A DNA stretch of 64,000 nt from Methylophilaceae bacterium (GCA_027488395.1 JAIYBT010000010.1:62001-126000); one strand, 5' to 3'; positions 43,711-53,252 are shown, numbered from the stretch's first letter. Made by a program: numbers and translations. Notes: generated from the sequence alone by a model not told the origin.

Positions 43711-45057
43711 TTATTTGATACTGTAAACATATACAGGGATATCGACGATGGCCAAGATATCATCACGGCTACGTACACGACGATCAATAAACTCAGCTAA
43801 CAGAGCAAAAAAGCAACCTAATATACCGCCTACAATCAGTGAGAACGGTAAAACAAGGATGACTCTTGGGTTACTTGGTGATTGTGGCGGTGTCGCTCTT
43901 TCTAAAATTGCGATATCGGCTTGGTTAGAACGTCCCTCTAACACGGTTTGGCTAAAGCGGTTATTCACAGACTCTAAAGCATTTTGAGCAATTTGTACTT
44001 CTTTCTCGTAAATCATTAATTCTGATCGAGAACGATTAAGTGCTAACACTTTTTGTTTCTGCTTCTCCAGTTGCGCTTTTACATCAGCAAAACGTTGAGA
44101 GTCAATGTTTGCATTGTTACTTAAACTTTTTACTGCACGATCAATTTCGGTCTGTAGCTGGCTTCTTAACTTAATGACTTCAGCTTCTGAGGCAATATAA
44201 GAAGGATGATTTTTACTAAACTTTTCTGCAAGTTCTGATAATTTTGCTTCTGCAGTCACTAAGCTAATACGTAAATTTTGTACCACTGGATTAGTTGCCA
44301 CATCAGGTGATTCACTCATGTTGTTTACTGCAGAAGATCTACGAGAGCTAGAATCGTTGGCCTGCGATTGCATTAAACTATATTGTGATGAAAGATCGCG
44401 TAGCTTAGAACTCTCCACATCAAAAGTATCTTGAATACTGGTAAAACCACGCTCTTGCTGATATTTGGATAGTTTTTCTTGTGCCTTTTGTAAATTGTCA
44501 CGTAGCACATTATTTTGTTCGGAAAGATATTCAGAAGCCTTGATTGCAGGATCAATTTTTAACTTCAAACTGATTGCAATATATGATTCTGCAAAGGCAT
44601 TTGCCATCGTTGCAACAAATGTGGGTTCTACGCCTTTGTAAGAAATATTAATGACACTACTTTCTCTAGACGGTTTTACATCCAAATTATTGGCTAATTT
44701 ATCCGCTAACCAAAAAGTGATATCAAGACTTTGATTTTTTTCAGAAGCTTTTGCAAAATCTTGTTTAATGCTCGGTATTTCTGTAAGTTTTAACCGATTT
44801 ACAACATCAATTGCGACATTTTTACTCTGAATGATCTCAGCTTGCGTTCCCATATATCCAGGTAAAAGTTGCGCTGGTAACGAGATGCCCGTCACTGGAT
44901 CAACCCCTTTATAGTTGAGCAGAACAGATGAGGTTGCATAGTAGTTTTTAGGTAACAACATGCTGACAGTGGTCGCCGTAACAGCAGTAATAATGGCGAC
45001 GATTAAAATAATATAACGTCGTACATTAAGAATAGTGAGTAACTGAGATAAATTCAT
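43711..45057 (-). CDS. epsF: Chain-length determinant protein EpsF (Wzz/GumC type)
   Basis: A 448-residue polysaccharide co-polymerase. It has an N-terminal membrane helix (about 14-35), a Wzz domain, a long coiled-coil (about 180-370, rich in Glu, Lys and Gln) and a second membrane helix just before the end (LVLPFSLIVGGILGCFFALL). A proline-rich PPQSPSNP motif stands before the last helix. It sets polymer length and bridges to the outer-membrane exporter. The frame extends to 45114, but the ATG at 45057 has an AGG site and gives the family-typical MNLSQLLTILNVRRY start. It lies between epsE and epsG. Confidence 0.92.
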   Translation of the reverse strand: MNLSQLLTILNVRRYIILIVAIITAVTATTVSMLLPKNYYATSSVLLNYKGVDPVTGISLPAQLLPGYMGTQAEIIQSKNVAIDVVNRLKLTEIPSIKQDFAKASEKNQSLDITFWLADKLANNLDVKPSRESSVINISYKGVEPTFVATMANAFAESYIAISLKLKIDPAIKASEYLSEQNNVLRDNLQKAQEKLSKYQQERGFTSIQDTFDVESSKLRDLSSQYSLMQSQANDSSSRRSSAVNNMSESPDVATNPVVQNLRISLVTAEAKLSELAEKFSKNHPSYIASEAEVIKLRSQLQTEIDRAVKSLSNNANIDSQRFADVKAQLEKQKQKVLALNRSRSELMIYEKEVQIAQNALESVNNRFSQTVLEGRSNQADIAILERATPPQSPSNPRVILVLPFSLIVGGILGCFFALLAEFIDRRVRSRDDILAIVDIPVYVYSIK

Positions 45058-45073
45058 GTGATGGCCTAATTGA

Positions 45074-46102
45074 TTAAAGCAAACTCTCTTCGATAAATAA
45101 AACGTCCCCATCAAGCAAGGTTGAGCTGAGATCTGGCGATTGTTTTATTAAAATACCTTCTGCATTTTTACGATGCAGCTTCACTGAACGTTGTGTGCCT
45201 CTCGTGGTTAGGCCACCTGATTTTGCAATAGCCTGCATAATGGACATGTTTTTATCTACTTTGTACATGCCAGGACGTTGTACTTCACCATAAATATAAA
45301 ATTGTGGCGCTTTTGGCACATACACCACATCCCCTGGCGTTAGTTCGTAGTTTTTTTCACTGGATGGTGCTCGAAACAACTCATCAATATCAATTTCATA
45401 GGTAGTTGAAGTACCCGAACGTTGAGTTGTGAAGAAAACGACTTCGCCTGCCACTTCAGTAGAACCACCTGCTAACGCAATAAAGTCGGTGATTTTTTTA
45501 GTACCGCCTTGTATGCCATATTTACCTGGACGTAATACTTGTCCAGTGACTGCAACATCTTTGGTGCTAATGTATAAGGTTTCGCCACCCACGAGTCGTA
45601 TATCATCATTGGTAAGGTTGCGATGATCTATGATTTCATTTAAGTTGTACTCACTGCGTTTTTCATTGCGAACTAAGGTAATGATTTCGGATGCGTCTTG
45701 AGTTAAACCACCCGCTTCAGCAAGAATATCTTTTACATCAGTTGGATGCGTAATTGGGTATCTTCCTGGTTTTAGAACACCGCCCAACACAGAAACGGTT
45801 TTACTCATAAACTCGAGAATCAACACTGAAATTTGTGGGTTTGCAATAAAGCCACCACGTTTAAACTGCTCTGCAATTTTTTTCTCAGCTTGAATGGTGG
45901 TTAATCCGCCGACAGCGACTTCGCCAATCAAAGGAATTGAAATCTGACCATCTTCCGCTACGCGCGTCTCACGGGTTAACTCAACATCCCCATACACAAG
46001 TACTTTAATTGCATCACCTGCTCCTAAAGTGTAATCCGCAAATACAACAGTTGTATGTGCGATTAGGAAACAAACAAATAAATACTTTAAAAATTTTGTC
46101 AT
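45074..46102 (-). CDS. epsE: Polysaccharide export outer-membrane protein EpsE (Wza-like)
   Basis: A 342-residue exported protein with a signal peptide (about 1-22). The polysaccharide export (Poly_export) domain has GAGDAIKVLVYGD and RVAEDGQISIPLIGEV. At least two SLBB segments follow, each with a GEVQRPG/GGVLKPG-type turn. It forms the periplasm-spanning outer-membrane channel for the polymer. No lipobox cysteine is seen, unlike E. coli Wza, which is common in this Eps subgroup. It is the second gene of the eps core unit, 69 bp after epsL. Confidence 0.92.
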   Translation of the reverse strand: MTKFLKYLFVCFLIAHTTVVFADYTLGAGDAIKVLVYGDVELTRETRVAEDGQISIPLIGEVAVGGLTTIQAEKKIAEQFKRGGFIANPQISVLILEFMSKTVSVLGGVLKPGRYPITHPTDVKDILAEAGGLTQDASEIITLVRNEKRSEYNLNEIIDHRNLTNDDIRLVGGETLYISTKDVAVTGQVLRPGKYGIQGGTKKITDFIALAGGSTEVAGEVVFFTTQRSGTSTTYEIDIDELFRAPSSEKNYELTPGDVVYVPKAPQFYIYGEVQRPGMYKVDKNMSIMQAIAKSGGLTTRGTQRSVKLHRKNAEGILIKQSPDLSSTLLDGDVLFIEESLL

Positions 46103-46171
46103 GCGATTGATCTCTTTATAAACGTTTAAAAAACATTGATTAATTTAGAGTAAACGATTAGATGTTATAGG

Positions 46172-47344
46172 TTAAATTTTTAGATCTAATGTAATGTTGG
46201 TGAGATTATCATCGAAATTAAAAATAGAAACGTTTGATTTACGGCTGGATTTCGTGCTTCTTAGCGTAAATGAAATATTTCGAATAGGCGCCCAACTCAT
46301 ATAACCACTGATGGACTCTTCTTTGTCTAATCGACTGGAATCAAACTGCGCCCTGCCACCAAAGTCACGTTCACCATAGCTTAAATTAACACCAGCTTGA
46401 ATTTTTGAGGTTAAATCATAAATGAGCTGTCCCGTTACATTGTTAGTAATGGAATACGCAGTCGTCTGCGTTTCAAAAGGAGCAATTGACCTTGTATAAC
46501 TAAGATTTGATCTTAATTTGCCAGTCAAAATTAGATCGTAACTTGCAGATGCATAATAAGCACTATAGTTTCTAATTGAAAAGTTATCGTAATCTCGAGC
46601 TATATAACCGACTCTGCCTGAAAATTTACTCTTTCCGGGATCAAGAAAAAACAAATCAATTTCATATTCATCCTCTGAATACCCATTATCAAAAGCGATG
46701 ACAGGATCAAGAGGTCGCTTTTGAAACTCACCTTGTCTTTTATGTCCTAGAAACGTGAGTTTTGCGCCTGAAGAAAAGTTATACGAGGCGCCATAATCAA
46801 AACCTGATGCATTGAAATCAGAAATAGCGGTAAACACCTCGCTATTGACCAGTTTGGTTTGAGAGTAGCCAATAATAAGTCCCCAAACTTGGTGTGGAGA
46901 GTAGATCGCTCTTAATTGATTTTCATTTAACGTTCGAATGTTTCGCGAAGTATTTAAAAAATCACCAAAACTGTTTAATGACTCGGTTTGTTGCGTTGAT
47001 ATAGTGCCTGTTAACCCAGGGGTAAGCGACCATAACCATGAAGCGTTATAATTAAATGCAGCAAAATCTAAAAAATCATTACGATTGTATTTAGAGTCTA
47101 CGTAAGAAATATCAGCAATTACTCGTTGTAAAGAATAGGTTTTATCAAGTTTTACACCTAATGTTGAAGTGGTAATCTGATCAGAAATTTCATTGTTAGC
47201 GCGTCTAAACAAATTGCTGTCATTGGCCCGATTCTGAGAAGCTCTTAACTGAAGCGTGTCGAGATCATCAGCCAAAACAGCAAAAGTCTGCATCATCGTT
47301 AACCAAAAAGTTATTTTTTTAATATGAAATTTAGTGTTTAACAT
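46172..47344 (-). CDS. epsL: EpsL-type outer-membrane beta-barrel protein
   Basis: A 390-residue protein with an N-terminal signal sequence (about 1-25, TFAVLAD). Alternating aromatic/polar beta strands extend through the remainder, ending at the hydrophobic ITLDLKI. This agrees with EpsL, the barrel regularly encoded in PEP-CTERM exopolysaccharide operons, where it probably assists passage of polymer through the outer membrane. Function is known only from context. It is the first gene of the minus-strand eps series, opposite the initiating glycosyltransferase, with the promoter region between them. Confidence 0.82.
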   Translation of the reverse strand: MLNTKFHIKKITFWLTMMQTFAVLADDLDTLQLRASQNRANDSNLFRRANNEISDQITTSTLGVKLDKTYSLQRVIADISYVDSKYNRNDFLDFAAFNYNASWLWSLTPGLTGTISTQQTESLNSFGDFLNTSRNIRTLNENQLRAIYSPHQVWGLIIGYSQTKLVNSEVFTAISDFNASGFDYGASYNFSSGAKLTFLGHKRQGEFQKRPLDPVIAFDNGYSEDEYEIDLFFLDPGKSKFSGRVGYIARDYDNFSIRNYSAYYASASYDLILTGKLRSNLSYTRSIAPFETQTTAYSITNNVTGQLIYDLTSKIQAGVNLSYGERDFGGRAQFDSSRLDKEESISGYMSWAPIRNISFTLRSTKSSRKSNVSIFNFDDNLTNITLDLKI

Positions 47345-47382
47345 TGATTTTTTGACGTTGATACAAGCAAATTATTCATTTA

Positions 47383-47391
47383 GATTGGAAC
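47383..47391 (+). repeat. Direct repeat GATTGGAAC, copy 1
   Basis: A 9-bp word GATTGGAAC that recurs at 47442-47450, 59 bases further on, in the divergent eps promoter region. It could be a regulator half-site or chance. Confidence 0.3.
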
Positions 47392-47441
47392 TATAAATTA
47401 TTCTAACCTGTAAACAGTGCTTGTTGCGAACTATTGTGTAC

Positions 47442-47450
47442 GATTGGAAC
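47442..47450 (+). repeat. Direct repeat GATTGGAAC, copy 2
   Basis: The second exact copy of the 9-bp word found at 47383-47391 in the same promoter region. Confidence 0.3.
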
Positions 47451-47625
47451 AGATATTAAATATTTTCACATTGTTATCACTGGATTAAGCTTCACATAAT
47501 GAAAGTAGAGTATGAAGATTGCATGACAATCAAGGCTAAATCAATGACCCAAGATGACTAAATGACAAGATTGCTGATCAGGATTAATTTAGATACACTC
47601 AATCTAATAATTAGAAGATGCGAAT

Positions 47626-49035
47626 ATGAAGCAAAATACAAGACCCCCAATTAGAACAATCACCGGCTTATCCTCTGGCCCGCGTAGCCCACTTTACTTT
47701 ATAGAATCCATCATAGAACCATTAATCATGGTTTTTTTTATGTGGGGGATTTTTTTATATCTTGAAAATCGCATTCCGATTGCGATTTTTTTCACTTCTA
47801 TTATGTTGTTTTCAGTCACATTTCCGAGTGGGGCTAAAATTCGTCGTGGTTTTTTATTAATGACGCGTGATGTGTTGTTTCAGTGGATATTTTTGTCAAG
47901 TATGGTGTTGCTGTTTGCCTACTTCACTGGTTACCAATCGTATTTTGATCAAGACGTTATTTTAGTTTGGTTGCTTGGAACACCGTTGTTGCAAATTGCT
48001 GGGTTGAGTTTGTTGAAAGCGCTCTCCCCTTGGCTGATTTCGATGCAGGGCCCTGCCAAAAATGCGGTGATCATCGGGTTAAATGAGCAAGGGTTAGTGG
48101 TCGCCAATAATTTAATGGCGGATAGCTATGGACAAGTCAATGTGCTCGGATTTTTTGAGGATAGATCGCCTGATCGTGTGCCTGAACAAAATTTGTACAA
48201 AACGTTAGGGGTGTTGGCGGAAGTTTCTGGCTACGTTAAACAACATGATGTGCATACGATATATATCGCGTTGCCAATGGCAAGCCATCCACGCATTTTG
48301 AAATTGTTGGATGATCTTAAAGACACCACGGCGTCTATTTATTTTGTGCCTGATATTTTTGTGACTGATTTGATTCAAGGTCGTGTTTCTAATGTCAATG
48401 GCATCCCCGTGGTCTCAGTATGTGAAACGCCGTTTACGGGTGTGGATGGCTTGATTAAACGCAGTGCTGACTTTCTATTTTCCTTAGTTGTTTTAATTTT
48501 AATTTCACCGATTTTATTAGGCATTGCGATTGGTATTAAACTCACTTCGCCCGGCCCTGTGATTTTTAAGCAACGCCGCTATGGCTTAGATGGTAAAGAG
48601 ATTTTGGTGTATAAATTTCGCTCGATGACGGTCACGGAAGACGGTAGCAAAGTCACCCAAGCGAAAAAAAATGATCAACGGATCACCCCGTTTGGTGCGT
48701 TCTTGCGTAAAACGTCGCTTGACGAATTACCGCAGTTTATCAATGTATTACAAGGGCGCATGAGCGTGGTCGGACCGCGGCCACACGCGGTGGCGCACAA
48801 CGAAGAATACCGTAAGCTGATCAAAGGCTATATGGTTCGCCATAAGGTAAAGCCTGGCATTACTGGTTGGGCGCAGGTCAATGGCTTTAGAGGTGAAACG
48901 GATACCCTAGATAAAATGGAACAGCGTGTGCATTACGATTTAGAGTATTTACGTAACTGGAGCCCACGGTTAGATATGCTGATTGTAGCCAAAACATTTT
49001 GGCTGACTGTGGTGGGCCAAGACAGCGCATATTAA
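47626..49035 (+). CDS. Undecaprenyl-phosphate glucose phosphotransferase (EpsB/WcaJ type)
   Basis: A 469-residue initiating phosphoglycosyltransferase. N-terminal membrane helices (about 25-130) are followed by a cytoplasmic CoA-binding-like domain. Another hydrophobic segment (around 285) precedes the C-terminal bacterial sugar transferase domain with VYKFRSMTV, LDELPQFINVLQGRMSVVGPRP-type residues (cut: LDELPQFINVLQG, SVVGPRP) and PGITGWAQVNG. It loads the first hexose-1-phosphate on undecaprenyl phosphate to start the repeat unit. It is divergent from epsL; the following bidirectional terminator separates it from miaA. Confidence 0.93.
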   Translation: MKQNTRPPIRTITGLSSGPRSPLYFIESIIEPLIMVFFMWGIFLYLENRIPIAIFFTSIMLFSVTFPSGAKIRRGFLLMTRDVLFQWIFLSSMVLLFAYFTGYQSYFDQDVILVWLLGTPLLQIAGLSLLKALSPWLISMQGPAKNAVIIGLNEQGLVVANNLMADSYGQVNVLGFFEDRSPDRVPEQNLYKTLGVLAEVSGYVKQHDVHTIYIALPMASHPRILKLLDDLKDTTASIYFVPDIFVTDLIQGRVSNVNGIPVVSVCETPFTGVDGLIKRSADFLFSLVVLILISPILLGIAIGIKLTSPGPVIFKQRRYGLDGKEILVYKFRSMTVTEDGSKVTQAKKNDQRITPFGAFLRKTSLDELPQFINVLQGRMSVVGPRPHAVAHNEEYRKLIKGYMVRHKVKPGITGWAQVNGFRGETDTLDKMEQRVHYDLEYLRNWSPRLDMLIVAKTFWLTVVGQDSAY

Positions 49036-49063
49036 TTAGGTTTGAGTTTGAAGTATTTCAGAT

Positions 49064-49093
49064 AAAAAAACCAGCCAACCGGCTGGTTTTTTT
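49064..49093. terminator. Bidirectional rho-independent terminator
   Basis: The stem CCAGCC / GGCTGG with loop AACC is flanked by seven A and seven T. It lies between the convergent ends of the phosphoglycosyltransferase gene (stop 49035) and miaA (stop 49092), and overlaps the last codons of miaA. Confidence 0.92.
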
Positions 49094-50048
49094 ATGCGTT
49101 TGGCTGCGCGTGACCAGCCATTAAGTGTAATAGTTGATCAACCCAATCGTGCTGTAAACAATTAAGTGCGGTTAAATCTTGCATGCCACGTAACCACGTG
49201 AGTTGACGTTTTGCCAGTTGGCGCGTGGCAAACACGCCCTGATCAGCCAGTGTCGGCCCGTCGATGTTACCTTGAAGGTGCATCAACGCTTGACGATAGC
49301 CGACACAACGCATGCTTGGCGAGTCTGCATTTAAACTTGGGTACGTGTTGAGTAAACTGCGTACCTCTTCTAAGAACCCCTGTTCCAGCATCTGCGCAAA
49401 ACGTTGCGCAATCCGATGATGTAACACGCTACGATCACTGGGCAGTAAACCCACTTTTAACAAGTTAAAAGGCAGGATACTTTTTTGACTTTGTGTATGC
49501 AGCGCGCTCATTGGCTGACCACTGAGTCGATACACCTCGAGTGCGCGCTCGATGCGTTGTTGATCATTGGGTTGTATCCGATTGGCGGTGATGGGATCAA
49601 TGCGCATGAGTTGCGCATGCATCGCTGGCCAGCCAAGTTGTTGGGCTTCTCGTTCAATGGCCAATCGTGTATCACGATCGGCAGCCGGCAACTGACTTAG
49701 GCCATATTGCAAGGCATTAAAGTAGAGCATGGTGCCGCCCACCAATACCGGCAATTTGCCTTGCGCCGTGGCCGCATGCATGAGCGCAAGCGCATCCTTC
49801 ACAAATTGCGCGGCAGAATACTGTTCAAGCGGCGTGATCAGATCAATCAGGTGATGCGGTGCAATGCTTAAGGTATGAGCATCCGGTTTTGCGGTGCCGA
49901 TATCCATGCCACGATAGACCAATGCGGAATCCACACTGATAATTTCAACTGGAAAATGCTGCGCTAACGCCACCGTGGCGGCTGTTTTGCCACTGGCGGT
50001 GGGGCCCATCAAAAAAATGGCGGGCGGGAAAGAGGCTGACAGCGACAT
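49092..50048 (-). CDS. miaA: tRNA dimethylallyltransferase
   Basis: A 318-residue enzyme transferring a dimethylallyl group to N6 of adenosine 37 in tRNAs reading codons starting with U. The P-loop GPTASGKT is at 15-22. SVDSALVYRGMDIGTAKP follows, where Asp is the usual catalytic residue, as do LVGGTMLYF and the QQRIERALEVYRLSG segment. Length is normal. It starts 2 bp downstream of the pterin dehydratase gene, at the end of the minus-strand C1 cluster, but belongs functionally to tRNA modification. Confidence 0.95.
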   Translation of the reverse strand: MSLSASFPPAIFLMGPTASGKTAATVALAQHFPVEIISVDSALVYRGMDIGTAKPDAHTLSIAPHHLIDLITPLEQYSAAQFVKDALALMHAATAQGKLPVLVGGTMLYFNALQYGLSQLPAADRDTRLAIEREAQQLGWPAMHAQLMRIDPITANRIQPNDQQRIERALEVYRLSGQPMSALHTQSQKSILPFNLLKVGLLPSDRSVLHHRIAQRFAQMLEQGFLEEVRSLLNTYPSLNADSPSMRCVGYRQALMHLQGNIDGPTLADQGVFATRQLAKRQLTWLRGMQDLTALNCLQHDWVDQLLHLMAGHAQPNA

Positions 50049-50049
50049 G

Positions 50050-50421
50050 CTAATCGTATTTGATGTATTTTAGGCGTGGATCATCTTGTGGCGTGCCCTC
50101 AAGCGCACTGCCCGCTTGTTTGTGTGGTTGCCACATCACAACTGCTTCGATGTGTTTAGCGAGTTCGATATCTTTTTGGGTAATGCCGCCTGCGCTATGT
50201 GTTTGTAACTTCACAATCACAAACGCGTATGAAACCGCTAAATCGGGATGATGCCAAGCCGCTTCCGCCAGATGACCAACGGTATTCACGACCATTAAGG
50301 TGCCCTTCCAGCCGCTGGTTTTGTATTGACGACGTATCCAGCCACGTTCATACACCCAATGCGGTAGGTCTGTTGCAATCACTGCTGCAATCTCAGCGTC
50401 GTCGAGTACCAAGTCAGTCAT
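50050..50421 (-). CDS. Pterin-4a-carbinolamine dehydratase
   Basis: A 123-residue protein of the PCD/DCoH family with the active-site pattern AAWHHPDL and the following LQTHSAGGIT. The classical reaction is dehydration of 4a-hydroxytetrahydropterin during aromatic amino acid hydroxylation. Here no phenylalanine hydroxylase is present; instead it adjoins the H4MPT cluster. PCD-like genes recur beside such clusters in methylotrophs, so a role in pterin (H4MPT) biosynthesis is likely. An AGGA site lies before the ATG. Only 1 bp separates it from miaA. Confidence 0.87.
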   Translation of the reverse strand: MTDLVLDDAEIAAVIATDLPHWVYERGWIRRQYKTSGWKGTLMVVNTVGHLAEAAWHHPDLAVSYAFVIVKLQTHSAGGITQKDIELAKHIEAVVMWQPHKQAGSALEGTPQDDPRLKYIKYD

Positions 50422-50485
50422 AGATGGATTCCTATCTCAAGTTTAAATTAAAGTGATAGATTAAAATATAAATATAACCCATTGA

Positions 50486-51325
50486 TTATATTTTATTAAG
50501 GCTCGATAAAAAAATAGTAGCCACGGTTAAATCAGCACTGGTGCCTGGGTTGAGTTTGGCTTGTTTGAGTTGTGTATCCCAAGCCAACAATGGGCCCATG
50601 CGCAGCTTTGGATTGGTTTGGCTGAGCAATAAAACATAATGCTGTTTTGCTTGTGCTTGCACCTGCTGCGCGGTGGCTACACCATATTTACGCGCAATGT
50701 GACTATCAGGCCAGTGGCTCAACCAGTATAAATACAAAGCGGTTGCCGCCCACGCAGGACGCTGCCAACGCAATACCAATGCCTCATATAAGGTGATTGC
50801 ATGCCAGCAATCTTGATAAAATTCGGCATATTGTCGCGCTACACTATCTGTATCACGTACTTGCTGCATGGCTGCCATTAAATCTATGGTCGCGGGTTGC
50901 TGCAGATCATCTTGGACGCGCTGACCCATGCCGGCTGGATTGACTAAGCGGATGCCTTGAAAAACCTGTTCGGCATCTTGGATGGTGGTTTGATTGAGCA
51001 CCTGTGTTAAACCGAGGTTTAAAACATCATGCGGATATTGCAGCCGCGCTTGTACCAAGGGTGCGCACAATAAAATGATGCCTAAATTGGTGTTACAGCC
51101 GACTTGATCATGGGTTGCTTGCAGTGCAGATAAGATGCGTTGGCCCAGTGTGTGCACCTCTGTCGGGTGTTCTTGGCAGAGGGCATGCGCGGAATGCTCG
51201 GCACTCACCACAAAATCTTGCACGTGCATGCCGTGACCATCGGCAAACACATGCACATTGCCAGGTTTGAGGGCTTCTAACTCGAGTAGACAGGCATTAA
51301 GGTAAGCTGATTGTAGGGTGATCAC
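50486..51325 (-). CDS. CitG/MdcB-like triphosphoribosyl-dephospho-CoA synthase family protein
   Basis: A 279-residue protein of the CitG family. It has LEALKPGNVHVFADGHGM at the N-terminus, DFVVSAEHSAHAL, and NTNLGIILLCAPL further on, all family-typical. In citrate lyase systems CitG makes a prosthetic-group precursor, but no such lyase is encoded here. Archaeal-type C1 clusters of methylotrophs carry this homologue as one of the conserved genes of unknown role, presumably in H4MPT or methylofuran synthesis through phosphoribosyl chemistry. The start is a GTG at 51325 without a clear Shine-Dalgarno; it stands 27 bp after the RimK-like gene. Confidence 0.83.
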   Translation of the reverse strand: MITLQSAYLNACLLELEALKPGNVHVFADGHGMHVQDFVVSAEHSAHALCQEHPTEVHTLGQRILSALQATHDQVGCNTNLGIILLCAPLVQARLQYPHDVLNLGLTQVLNQTTIQDAEQVFQGIRLVNPAGMGQRVQDDLQQPATIDLMAAMQQVRDTDSVARQYAEFYQDCWHAITLYEALVLRWQRPAWAATALYLYWLSHWPDSHIARKYGVATAQQVQAQAKQHYVLLLSQTNPKLRMGPLLAWDTQLKQAKLNPGTSADLTVATIFLSSLNKI

Positions 51326-51352
51326 GCAAGGGATAGGTTACAACAGATGAAA

Positions 51353-52243
51353 TTAAGCCCATTGTAACAAATCATCGACCAAGGCTAATGCGATATCTTG
51401 CGGCGTAATGGATTGCAAGCCGCGCCATGCGGGAATACTGTTCACTTCGATCACCCAGCATTGACCATGCTGATCACGCATGATATCCACCCCTGCATAA
51501 TCAATACCGATCGCCAGTGCCGCCTTGAGGCCGAGTTCCGCCACGTCTGGCTCATGGCAAGGAACGCATTGCGCACCACAGGCCACGTTATGTAACCAGC
51601 CCTGCCCTTGACGTTTCATGACCGCGAATACCTGCTGACCGATCACAAAGACGCGATAGTCATGTTGATACTTCCCTGTCTCGATTTTTTCTTGTAAATA
51701 AAACACGCCATCCACAAACGGGTCTTGTGGTAACGGCCAAGACTGTTGCGGATCAATTAACCGCACCCCTTTGCCTTGTGAGCCAAAGAGCGGCTTGATG
51801 ATCAAGCGTTTACCAGCATCGCTTGCGGATTGAATCAAGGCATGGGCGGTTGCGCGGTGCTCACAAACCCAGGTATTGGGTGTGGCCAAGCCAGCTTCGG
51901 CCAAGCATTGGCTGGTAAATGATTTATCCACCGTGCGCTCGATGGCATTGGCGTGGTTATACACCTTCACGCCTTGCCGTTGCAGGGTATGTAATATATT
52001 GAGTCTGGTAATGATTTGCTGCGTACTACCTGCCGCTACCCCACGCACAAACGCGACGGGAAACGGCTGGGACAGTCCCGGAATCTGAACCGTTACCTGC
52101 TGATGCAGGATGCTGATGTGGCATTGATCCAAAGCAACCATGTGCGCTTGCCAGCCACGATGTGCAAAGGCACACGCGAGCGCTTGTCCATGCCAACCGC
52201 CTGCTTGTGCCACTTCATCCGTAAAAATGGGGACTTGCTTCAC
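51353..52243 (-). CDS. RimK-like ATP-grasp ligase of the H4MPT cluster
   Basis: A 296-residue ATP-grasp enzyme. The nucleotide-binding region has LIIKPLFGSQGKGVRLI and the metal/ATP-binding end WVIEVNSIPAWRGL. The closest well-known types are RimK and the archaeal MptN/CofF ligases that add glutamate to cofactors. A homologue (often called orf17) is part of the H4MPT gene set of methylotrophs. A likely role is attaching an amino acid to H4MPT or methylofuran. The start is GTG at 52243. It lies 34 bp downstream of mch. Confidence 0.85.
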   Translation of the reverse strand: MKQVPIFTDEVAQAGGWHGQALACAFAHRGWQAHMVALDQCHISILHQQVTVQIPGLSQPFPVAFVRGVAAGSTQQIITRLNILHTLQRQGVKVYNHANAIERTVDKSFTSQCLAEAGLATPNTWVCEHRATAHALIQSASDAGKRLIIKPLFGSQGKGVRLIDPQQSWPLPQDPFVDGVFYLQEKIETGKYQHDYRVFVIGQQVFAVMKRQGQGWLHNVACGAQCVPCHEPDVAELGLKAALAIGIDYAGVDIMRDQHGQCWVIEVNSIPAWRGLQSITPQDIALALVDDLLQWA

Positions 52244-52277
52244 GTGGGTCTACACCAATCTTGATCCAGTCCCAAGG

Positions 52278-53252
52278 CTAAGCACCAAATGATTGATTCA
52301 ATAAGGCCTCGTTAAACTGCCCTGCAAAGAAAGTGCGGCCACTGTTTAGATTACAAACACTGACTTTGGCAGGTGAAAACAACATGGGATCAATTTGATA
52401 AAAATCCATATTCACCGCCTTAAACACTTCAGCAAACGGACGGCCATAATCTTTCGATGCCGATGAGGGAAGTTGTTGCGCCAATTGTGCAGCCAAATCA
52501 TCCTCAGTTGCGACCCATAATTGCACAAAGCCACCAAATAAAATGGCATCGTTGGTGCGGCCCATGCCGGTAATAAAATCTGGCGATGGCGTTGGCACGG
52601 GTGCCACGCCGATGCCATCCACAATCGAAGATAGATCAAAATGCAAGGTATGACATTTATGTAGGGCGACCTCCAACACGCGCGCTGTGACTTGCAAGGC
52701 GCCTGCAATGCTGCGGGTAGGCGTTAAAATAAAAGTGAGTTGATTGGCGGCTAAGCCAGTATCACGTGCGACTTTAGCAATGACCTCACTGGGCGGAATG
52801 CGGTCTGTTTCTAATACCAACACCGTTTGATCTGCACGATCTACATACTTTAAGGTTTTAAAAATATCCTCACGTTGCGCCATTGCGCGGGCAGGTCCAC
52901 TGCCTAATGAAAAAAACTTGTCATGCGATAACGCCCAGCCTGCATATTGGCTGCCTAAACAGGCAATCACAGGTTGTTTCGCGCTGACTTGAACACTCAA
53001 GGGCCAATGCGCAAACGATGATTGTGCTTGCAAGCGCACCTCAGCTAAGCCCCCCATACAAATTTCAGCAATCAACCGTCCTGCTTCCAAGCCGCCTTTG
53101 ACCTGAATGCCTGCATCAATCAAGGTGGCGCCTGTTTCATGGGTGGTGACCGCACACCCCAACGGCGCCGCTTGCGCGATCAGGTGTGCCACCAGTGGTG
53201 CACTGGCTTGATGTACGCTAATGGATGTTGAATTCAATGTTGTTGCAGACAT
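52278..53252 (-). CDS. mch: Methenyl-H4MPT cyclohydrolase
   Basis: A 324-residue enzyme interconverting methenyl-H4MPT and N5-formyl-H4MPT, the second oxidation-level step of formaldehyde oxidation in methylotrophs and shared with methanogens. Family features seen include SLGSGPARAMAQ, VDGIGVAPVPTPSPDFITG and GRTNDAILFGG. The frame extends to a TTG at 53273; the ATG at 53252 has a G-rich site (GGGGGA) just upstream and gives a normal N-terminus. It overlaps the upstream ATP-grasp gene by about 35 bp, so it is coupled to it. Confidence 0.94.
   Translation of the reverse strand: MSATTLNSTSISVHQASAPLVAHLIAQAAPLGCAVTTHETGATLIDAGIQVKGGLEAGRLIAEICMGGLAEVRLQAQSSFAHWPLSVQVSAKQPVIACLGSQYAGWALSHDKFFSLGSGPARAMAQREDIFKTLKYVDRADQTVLVLETDRIPPSEVIAKVARDTGLAANQLTFILTPTRSIAGALQVTARVLEVALHKCHTLHFDLSSIVDGIGVAPVPTPSPDFITGMGRTNDAILFGGFVQLWVATEDDLAAQLAQQLPSSASKDYGRPFAEVFKAVNMDFYQIDPMLFSPAKVSVCNLNSGRTFFAGQFNEALLNQSFGA

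Larger units (their letters stand above)
47345..47625. promoter_or_regulatory. Divergent promoter region of the eps locus
   Basis: These 281 bp lie between epsL (-) and the initiating glycosyltransferase (+) and must control both arms of the locus. For the plus side a weak pair TTGCTG (47571-47576) and TACACT (47594-47599), 17 bp apart, is possible. Two copies of GATTGGAAC occur in it. No GG-N10-GC sigma-54 pattern was found on either strand. Confidence 0.45.
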
